A DNA stretch of 12,382 nucleotides from Bifidobacteriaceae bacterium (GTDB lineage: Bacteria; Actinomycetota; Actinomycetes; Actinomycetales; WQXJ01): NCBI GenBank assembly GCA_031258055.1, contig JAIRNM010000110.1:1-12382 (forward strand), given 5' to 3'. The number at the start of each line of letters is the position of its first letter. Within the stretch, counting starts at the first letter, position 1. Below, piece by piece: positions 9,334 through 12,382 of this stretch. Made by a program: the position numbers and the translations under genes. The notes below the pieces were generated by a model. The model saw nothing but the letters and a program-made list of their open reading frames with translations, searched no databases and was not told the origin of the DNA.

Positions 9334-10371
9334 GTGATGACCAGCGAAGCAGATTCGGCGCCCAGCCCGTCGCCCGGTACTGGACACGGGAAAACGCAGT
9401 CCGGCGCCGTGACGGCGATCGAACGGAAACCGACCGCCGCCAAAGGCGCGGCCCGGTCAGTCCATGCGGTCGACCCACCGCGATCAATCAGGCCGAAGTC
9501 CCGGCCCAAGGCGACAGTCGGGTCAGCTTCGCCGGTTCGGCGGGTCGGGCACTCGGAAGGCGAATCAGGTCCCAGCCATCCGAAAGCGGGGGCGTCGGTC
9601 ACGGGGTCGAAGCGCTCCTATAGGACGACCCGGTCAGTGCCGGTTGTGGTCGGCGAGCCAATTCTCCATCACTCTGGCGCCGGTGTTTCCGCCGCTCCGA
9701 GCAGCGGCGATTCCGCTAGCCCAGTAGCCGTTGGAGCCGCTCAGGTGGCGGCGCCGCCGAAGGCCGACAAGGTCCGCTCGGCTGGACCGGTGAGTGTCGT
9801 TGGCCCGATGAAACCGGGACGTAAATCCGCTAAAGCTCGGCGTCAAGCGACTGACGGGAGCGCCCACGGCGATCCTACTGTTGGTGGTGCCGGGGCGGCA
9901 GTCGGGCAGGCGGGAACAGCCGGGGTGGCCCCAACCCAGGTGATCGCGGCCGAACTTGAGGCGGGCGCGACGGCGGCGGACGCCCCCAAGCCTGGCGCCG
10001 AACGCTCGAAACGGGTCAAACTCAATCTGTCGTACATCGCTCCGCTGTCAGTGGCGAAAATCTCCTTCTTAATCTCGGTGGCGATGGGAATCGCCATGGT
10101 TGTGGCCATATACATTCTTTGGGAAGTGCTCAACAACAACGAAGTGTTCACCCAAATCGATGAAATGATCAAGGCTGTTGTGGGCGAATCCCGGCCCAAG
10201 GAATTGAACATCCTCCAATACGTCGAAGCGGGGCGGATCATGTCCGGGGCGGCGATCATCGCCGTCATCAACGTGGTGGTGCTGACTCTCCTCTCGACCC
10301 TCCTGGCTGTGATCTACAACATCATCGCCGCCCTGGTCGGAGGGGTACGAGTGACTCTCAAAGAACGTTGA
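9334..10371 (+). CDS. DUF3566 transmembrane protein with long disordered N-terminus
   Basis: This is an actinobacterial membrane protein of unknown function that regularly sits just downstream of gyrA (mycobacterial Rv0007 position). Of 345 residues, about 1-225 are rich in Ala, Gly, Pro, Ser and Lys with no predicted fold. The DUF3566 domain covers about 227-344, starting at RVKLNLSYIAPLSVAKISFL. It has two membrane helices, roughly 242-263 and 303-332, separated by a polar loop with NNNEVFTQIDEMIKAVVGE (267-285). The start is GTG at 9334, with GGAGAG (9321-9326) 7 bases upstream; the next codon is ATG at 9337 and cannot be excluded. Both ends of the domain carry basic residues (KRVK, RVTLKER), so both termini probably face the cytoplasm. 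It lies 54 bases after gyrA. No function is assigned; its fixed place near gyrase and the tRNAs is conservation of order, not proof of a role in replication. Confidence 0.88.
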   Translation: MMTSEADSAPSPSPGTGHGKTQSGAVTAIERKPTAAKGAARSVHAVDPPRSIRPKSRPKATVGSASPVRRVGHSEGESGPSHPKAGASVTGSKRSYRTTRSVPVVVGEPILHHSGAGVSAAPSSGDSASPVAVGAAQVAAPPKADKVRSAGPVSVVGPMKPGRKSAKARRQATDGSAHGDPTVGGAGAAVGQAGTAGVAPTQVIAAELEAGATAADAPKPGAERSKRVKLNLSYIAPLSVAKISFLISVAMGIAMVVAIYILWEVLNNNEVFTQIDEMIKAVVGESRPKELNILQYVEAGRIMSGAAIIAVINVVVLTLLSTLLAVIYNIIAALVGGVRVTLKER

Positions 10372-10544
10372 CGGCCCAGGCCTTCGGCCCGGACCTTGAG
10401 CGGGGGAATGTCTGATTGAATCTCCTAGGGCTGTGGGCGCTGTGAGCGGGACGTTCAAGGCCGTCGTTGGGCACTTCAGCAGTTGCCCAAAGCGGCCCTA
10501 GTGAGGTAGTCTCGCGGGACGTCCGTCACAAGGGCGGCAGATCG
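10372..10544 (+). promoter_or_regulatory. DUF3566-tRNA-Ile gap with candidate tRNA-Ile promoter
   Basis: The gap is 173 bases. GGCC-TTC-GGCC (10379-10389) just after the DUF3566 stop could be a weak terminator stem without a T-tract. TTGCCC (10483-10488) and TAGTCT (10507-10512), 18 bases apart, form a plausible promoter; transcription would start near 10519, 26 bases before tRNA-Ile. Confidence 0.42.
10467..10490. repeat. Perfect 7-bp inverted repeat TTGGGCA/TGCCCAA
   Basis: The arms at 10467-10473 and 10484-10490 are separated by 10 bases. The right arm overlaps the candidate -35 of the tRNA-Ile promoter. It could be an operator or the stem of a terminator for upstream transcription. Confidence 0.5.
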
Positions 10545-10618
10545 GGGCCTATAGCTCAGGCGGTTAGAGCGCTTCGCTGATAACGAAGAGGTCGGAGGTT
10601 CAAGTCCTCCTAGGCCCA
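10545..10618 (+). tRNA. ileT: tRNA-Ile (anticodon GAT)
   Basis: A 74-base cloverleaf: acceptor GGGCCTA (10545-10551) with TAGGCCC (10611-10617), anticodon stem CTTCG/CGAAG around loop CTGATAA with anticodon GAT at 10579-10581, T stem GGAGG/CCTCC with loop TTCAAGT, and discriminator A at 10618. The 3' CCA is not encoded. A GC-rich stem GGCGGT/ACCGCC (10633-10652) follows and may act as its terminator, although it lacks a T-tract. tRNA-Ile then tRNA-Ala after gyrA and the DUF3566 gene is the common actinobacterial order. Confidence 0.98.
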
Positions 10619-10665
10619 CGCCAACTCCCTCGGGCGGTGATGAGGGACCGCCGCCTGCGATCAAC

Positions 10666-10671
10666 TAATCT
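10666..10671 (+). promoter_or_regulatory. Candidate -10 for the DLW-39 gene
   Basis: TAATCT fits TANNNT, with a start expected near 10678 and a leader of about 36 bases that holds the ribosome site GGGAGGA (10698-10704). No good -35 is visible. Readthrough from tRNA-Ile is the alternative. Confidence 0.25.
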
Positions 10672-10713
10672 TGTGTGCGGGTGAAGGCAATACAAACGGG
10701 AGGAAGACCAACA

Positions 10714-10833
10714 ATGAAAAAGTTCCTGATCATCCTGGGAGTCGCCACCGCTGGCCTTCTGATCTACCGCAAAGTCGCCCAAGACCGGGCCGAATTAGAT
10801 CTTTGGGCCGAAGTAACCGACCCAGTCGACTAA
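10714..10833 (+). CDS. DLW-39 family small protein
   Basis: A 39-codon gene for MKKFLIILGVATAGLLIYRK followed by VAQDRAELDLWAEVTDPVD. It matches the conserved actinobacterial DLW-39 family exactly in length and carries the naming motif D-L-W at residues 29-31. Residues 4-18 form one hydrophobic helix after two lysines, then a charged tail, so it is either a single-pass membrane peptide with the tail in the cytoplasm or a signal-anchor. The ribosome site GGGAGGA (10698-10704) is strong and 9 bases from the ATG. It lies between tRNA-Ile and tRNA-Ala, a typical place for this family. Its function is unknown. Both of its Glu codons are GAA, like the core genes and unlike the segment after tRNA-Ala. 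Such short genes are often missed by gene callers. Confidence 0.92.
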   Translation: MKKFLIILGVATAGLLIYRKVAQDRAELDLWAEVTDPVD

Positions 10834-10885
10834 GCAACTAGCCCGTCCGGCTGGATCGCCGATCAGTCGAGATGGGTCGTTTGAA

Positions 10886-10891
10886 TATGAT
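10886..10891 (+). promoter_or_regulatory. Candidate -10 for tRNA-Ala
   Basis: TATGAT is a near-consensus -10; the start would be near 10898, 18 bases before the tRNA. The region 17-18 bases upstream (TCAGTC) is a poor -35. Confidence 0.42.
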
Positions 10892-10915
10892 CCCGGCCGT
10901 CATGGCCCGGGTTTA

Positions 10916-10988
10916 GGGGCCGTGGCGCAGTTGGTAGCGCATCTGCTTTGCAAGCAGAGGGTCGCCGGTTCGAGTCCGGTCGGCTCCA
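10916..10988 (+). tRNA. alaT: tRNA-Ala (anticodon TGC)
   Basis: A 73-base cloverleaf: acceptor GGGGCCG (10916-10922) with CGGCTCC (10981-10987). The third pair is G3-T70, the G·U pair that alanyl-tRNA synthetase recognises. The anticodon stem TCTGC/GCAGA encloses loop TTTGCAA with anticodon TGC at 10949-10951. The T stem GCCGG/CCGGT closes with a G·U pair. The discriminator is A at 10988 and CCA is not encoded. The gene ends at the boundary where codon use changes; tRNA 3' ends are common integration sites. Confidence 0.98.
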
Positions 10989-10998
10989 CGTTTTAGCA

Positions 10999-11021
10999 GG
11001 TCAGAGCATGTTTTTCTGACC
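10999..11021 (+). terminator. Hairpin GGTCAGA/TCTGACC after tRNA-Ala
   Basis: A perfect 7-bp inverted repeat (10999-11005 with 11015-11021) with a 9-base loop, 10 bases past the tRNA. TTTT occurs before the stem (10991-10994) and T-rich bases lie in the loop, but no T-tract follows. It may terminate tRNA-Ala transcription; a recombination-site arm is another possibility. Confidence 0.4.
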
Positions 11022-11045
11022 GGGTAAGGCCTTACATCGGTTCCG

Positions 11046-11064
11046 ACCCTCCATTTACCCTCCA
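11046..11064. repeat. Two direct repeats ACCCTCCA, 11-bp period
   Basis: ACCCTCCA occurs at 11046-11053 and 11057-11064, one helical turn apart, between tRNA-Ala and the antitoxin gene. This could be a paired protein-binding site or chance. The rest of 10989-11134 shows no gene. Confidence 0.35.
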
Positions 11065-11134
11065 GACGGGCTATGTCAAACCGTGTTGCATGCCTCGACG
11101 GCGGTCCTGCCTTCCGGCAAGCCGGGTGAACAGT

Positions 11135-11171
11135 TTGATCTAATAGTAGTTCACGGTGTAGTCTGGGGAGT
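11135..11171 (+). promoter_or_regulatory. Promoter of the toxin-antitoxin operon, probably leaderless
   Basis: TTGATC (11135-11140) and TAGTCT (11159-11164), 18 bases apart, make a good promoter. Transcription would start at 11171-11172, on the GTG of the antitoxin. GGGGAG (11165-11170) is only 1 base from that GTG, too close to be a ribosome site. TCAC (11151-11154) and GTGA (11172-11175) bracket the -10 and could be part of an operator. Confidence 0.5.
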
Positions 11172-11510
11172 GTGAGCGCGAGCGGACTGACGGTGCCTCC
11201 AGAAATGGTGACGGTCAACGGGGCCTACGACTCTGATTGCGCACGTGCGGTGTGGGACTTCATCCGACGCCAGGCCGACCAGGGCAGGACCGTGCAGGTG
11301 GTCGGGCGCGAGGCAACCTATTCGCCCGCCGAGGTCGCGAACCTGGTGGGCGTGTCTCGCCCGACGGTCCAGCGGCGGATAGAGGACGGGACCATCAAGG
11401 CCGTGCGGCGCGGATCAAGATGGCGCGTGCCTGAGGGTGAAGTTGACAAGTACCGTCTGGCTTTGGCGGACCAGATGGCGCAGATGATCGCGGATGACCT
11501 CGACTTCTGA
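11172..11510 (+). CDS. Excisionase-type HTH antitoxin of a PIN toxin-antitoxin module
   Basis: A 112-residue DNA-binding protein. Residues about 49-95 form a MerR/excisionase-like helix-turn-helix (HTH_17 type): TYSPAEVANLVGVSRPTVQR at 49-68, then the wing-like IKAVRRGSRWRVPEGEVDKY. Residues 20-45 form an N-terminal helix plus strand (ARAVWDFIRR, TVQVV) common to antitoxins of this group. The acidic C-terminus (IADDLDF) is a plausible toxin-contact segment. Proteins of this build are regularly encoded just upstream of PIN toxins; they bind the toxin and repress their own promoter. The start GTG at 11172 coincides with the predicted transcription start; ATG at 11205 is a shorter alternative (101 residues) with no good ribosome site. 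The gene overlaps the toxin gene by 17 bases. Four of six Glu codons are GAG, unlike the core genes. The antitoxin role is inferred from family and context. Confidence 0.85.
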   Translation: MSASGLTVPPEMVTVNGAYDSDCARAVWDFIRRQADQGRTVQVVGREATYSPAEVANLVGVSRPTVQRRIEDGTIKAVRRGSRWRVPEGEVDKYRLALADQMAQMIADDLDF

Positions 11511-12153
11511 GAGGCGGACGGTCTTTCTCGATGCCGCTGTTTTGGCCGCCCCGACCACACGCAGCCTGATCTTGTTCGGGCAACTGCACCAAGACGCCCG
11601 CTTCACTTCACGCTGGAGCCGCAAGGCCGAGCAGGAGGCGGACAGCGCCTTGGAGCGCAGGGCCGACAGGCGGGGCGAGAGGCTGGGCCGCACCGTGCCG
11701 CCGGTCCTGGTGTCAATGCTGCGGGCGGCGGCGGATTGGGGAACCGACGTGATCGCGCCTGAGGCACCGGACGTCGAGGCGGCTCTTGAGGATACCGACG
11801 ATGGCGACCGGCATATCCTGGCAAGCGCAGCAGCCGCTGGCAGCTACCTCGTTGTCACCGCGAACGTGGCCGATTTCGGGCGGGCCGACCTTGGCCGTTT
11901 GGGTATCTCTGCGGTGAACCCAGATCTCTTCTTGGCTCGGGTGTTCACGCCCGCCATGTACCGGTTCGCGCTGGAGTCCATGGCTAGGAGGCGGACGCTG
12001 GCGCCGGACACGCCGGAGGCTATCCAGGCTTCACTTACCAGGGCCCACCCGAGATTGGTGGAGGCCATGCGCCAGGCCTATCCAGATGTCGTTCCCGCCT
12101 TGGTCGGCCATCATCCGCCGGGGGCGAGGTTTTCCGAGGGGGTCGCTGCTTGA
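11494..12153 (+). CDS. PIN-domain ribonuclease toxin
   Basis: A 219-residue PIN-domain protein, most like the PIN_3 (PF13470) group. PIN toxins are metal-dependent RNases that cut cellular RNA when free of antitoxin. The acidic residues are in place: D13 in VFLDAAVL, E46/E48 in RKAEQEAD, D105 in DDGDRHILASAAA (102-114), and D127 in VVTANVADF (120-128). AVNPDLFLARVF (140-151) is the usual end of the PIN domain, and a roughly 65-residue alpha-helical C-terminal part follows, as in homologues of this group. The ATG lies inside the antitoxin gene, 17-base overlap, so translation is probably coupled. All 12 Glu codons are GAG and several Arg codons are AGG, a codon pattern different from recF or gyrB. 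The stop TGA (12151-12153) overlaps the next gene's TTG start. RNase activity is inferred from the family, and the target RNA is unknown. Confidence 0.87.
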   Translation: MTSTSERRTVFLDAAVLAAPTTRSLILFGQLHQDARFTSRWSRKAEQEADSALERRADRRGERLGRTVPPVLVSMLRAAADWGTDVIAPEAPDVEAALEDTDDGDRHILASAAAAGSYLVVTANVADFGRADLGRLGISAVNPDLFLARVFTPAMYRFALESMARRRTLAPDTPEAIQASLTRAHPRLVEAMRQAYPDVVPALVGHHPPGARFSEGVAA

Positions 12154-12382
12154 TTTGCGCGCGTGGTGGGGTCGGCGCTGCGGCTAGCGGGGGACAGGCG
12201 GGGGGATCTGGACGTTTAGCGGATTGGCTCGGTTGGGTTCGCCGACGGTTGGCCGGGGCTGATCAAGCGGCTTGGGTTCTGGCCGCCGTTGGCCTGGTAC
12301 TGTACCTCGCCTTGTCGTTGGCCCGGTGGCACCGCCAGGAGGCACCGTCGCTTGATCTGGCGATCTTTGAGCAGGCGGTCAA
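12150..12382 (+). CDS. DUF2079 membrane protein, N-terminal fragment (cut by window end)
   Basis: This open frame runs off the right edge after 77 codons. TTG at 12150 is the likely start: AGGGGG (12137-12142) lies 7 bases upstream and no ATG or GTG occurs in frame. The next candidate, TTG at 12249, has no ribosome site. After a Gly/Ala/Arg-rich leader, residues 39-59 form a membrane helix (AAWVLAAVGLVLYLALSLAR). The text then reads SLDLAIFEQAV (67-77), the hallmark start of DUF2079, where an acidic residue follows the first helix as in GT-C glycosyltransferase-like proteins. DUF2079 proteins are multi-pass membrane proteins of about 450-600 residues with no proven function. Its start overlaps the toxin stop (TTGA), so the two may be co-translated. 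Both visible Glu codons are GAG. Confidence 0.8.
   Translation, partial: MICARGGVGAAASGGQAGGSGRLADWLGWVRRRLAGADQAAWVLAAVGLVLYLALSLARWHRQEAPSLDLAIFEQAV

Noticed and set aside
8835..9602. 255-codon minus-strand frame across the gyrA end and DUF3566 start
   Set aside because: It is antisense to two real genes and low-complexity, with no known family.
9327..9623. 98-codon frame overlapping the DUF3566 start
   Set aside because: It is an Arg-rich shadow of the DUF3566 leader; GTG 9334 has the better ribosome spacing and the frame continues into the conserved domain.
10476..10664. Minus-strand frame with GLGGLEPPTSSLS-like text
   Set aside because: This is the familiar false protein produced by reading tRNA-Ile antisense.
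11041..11064. Possible duplicated tRNA 3' end (GGTTCCGACCCTCCA)
   Set aside because: It resembles a T-arm and acceptor end only loosely; it needs several gaps against tRNA-Ala, so it is not good enough for an attachment-site call.
10913..11218. Minus-strand frame ending in GADRTRTGDPLLAKQMRY
   Set aside because: It is the well-known false product of reading tRNA-Ala antisense; part also runs over the antitoxin promoter.

Overview
This window is the chromosomal replication-origin region of a member of the Actinomycetota, moderately GC-rich (about 60% by eye, not computed). Three things point there: the order dnaA - oriC - dnaN - recF - DUF721/dciA - gyrB - gyrA - DUF3566 gene - tRNA-Ile - DLW-39 gene - tRNA-Ala; the two actinobacterial-specific small families (DUF3566, DLW-39); and the GyrA and DnaA sequence style. 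No gene lies between dnaN and recF; some actinobacteria carry gnd there. I cannot name the genus.

Layout. 1-1146 is the 3' part of dnaA; its N-terminal domain is cut off by the window edge. 1147-1586 is oriC: a perfect DnaA box, several degenerate boxes, a run of five DnaA-trios next to a GC cluster and two abutting box-like 9-mers (a complete basal-unwinding-system layout), and a hairpin before dnaN. 1587-4356 holds dnaN, recF and dciA, close together, with recF and dciA overlapping. 4495-9279 holds gyrB and gyrA, 15 bases apart. 9334-10371 encodes a two-helix DUF3566 membrane protein with a long disordered N-terminus. 10545-10988 holds tRNA-Ile(GAT), a 39-codon DLW-39 gene and tRNA-Ala(TGC).

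Downstream of tRNA-Ala the character changes. From 11172 there is a two-gene toxin-antitoxin module (excisionase-type HTH antitoxin plus PIN-domain toxin), whose stop codon overlaps the TTG start of a DUF2079 membrane protein running off the window. Glutamate codons switch from mostly GAA in the core genes to almost only GAG here, which suggests a segment acquired beside the tRNA gene. The antitoxin seems to be made from a leaderless transcript.

The core genes work together. DnaA melts oriC, DciA is expected to help load the replicative helicase, DnaN clamps the polymerase, RecF helps at stalled forks, and gyrase removes the supercoils ahead of the fork. The most interesting signals are the DnaA-trio element in oriC and the foreign-looking toxin-antitoxin/DUF2079 segment. 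I found no clearly new system; the window is mostly conserved core with one accessory edge.
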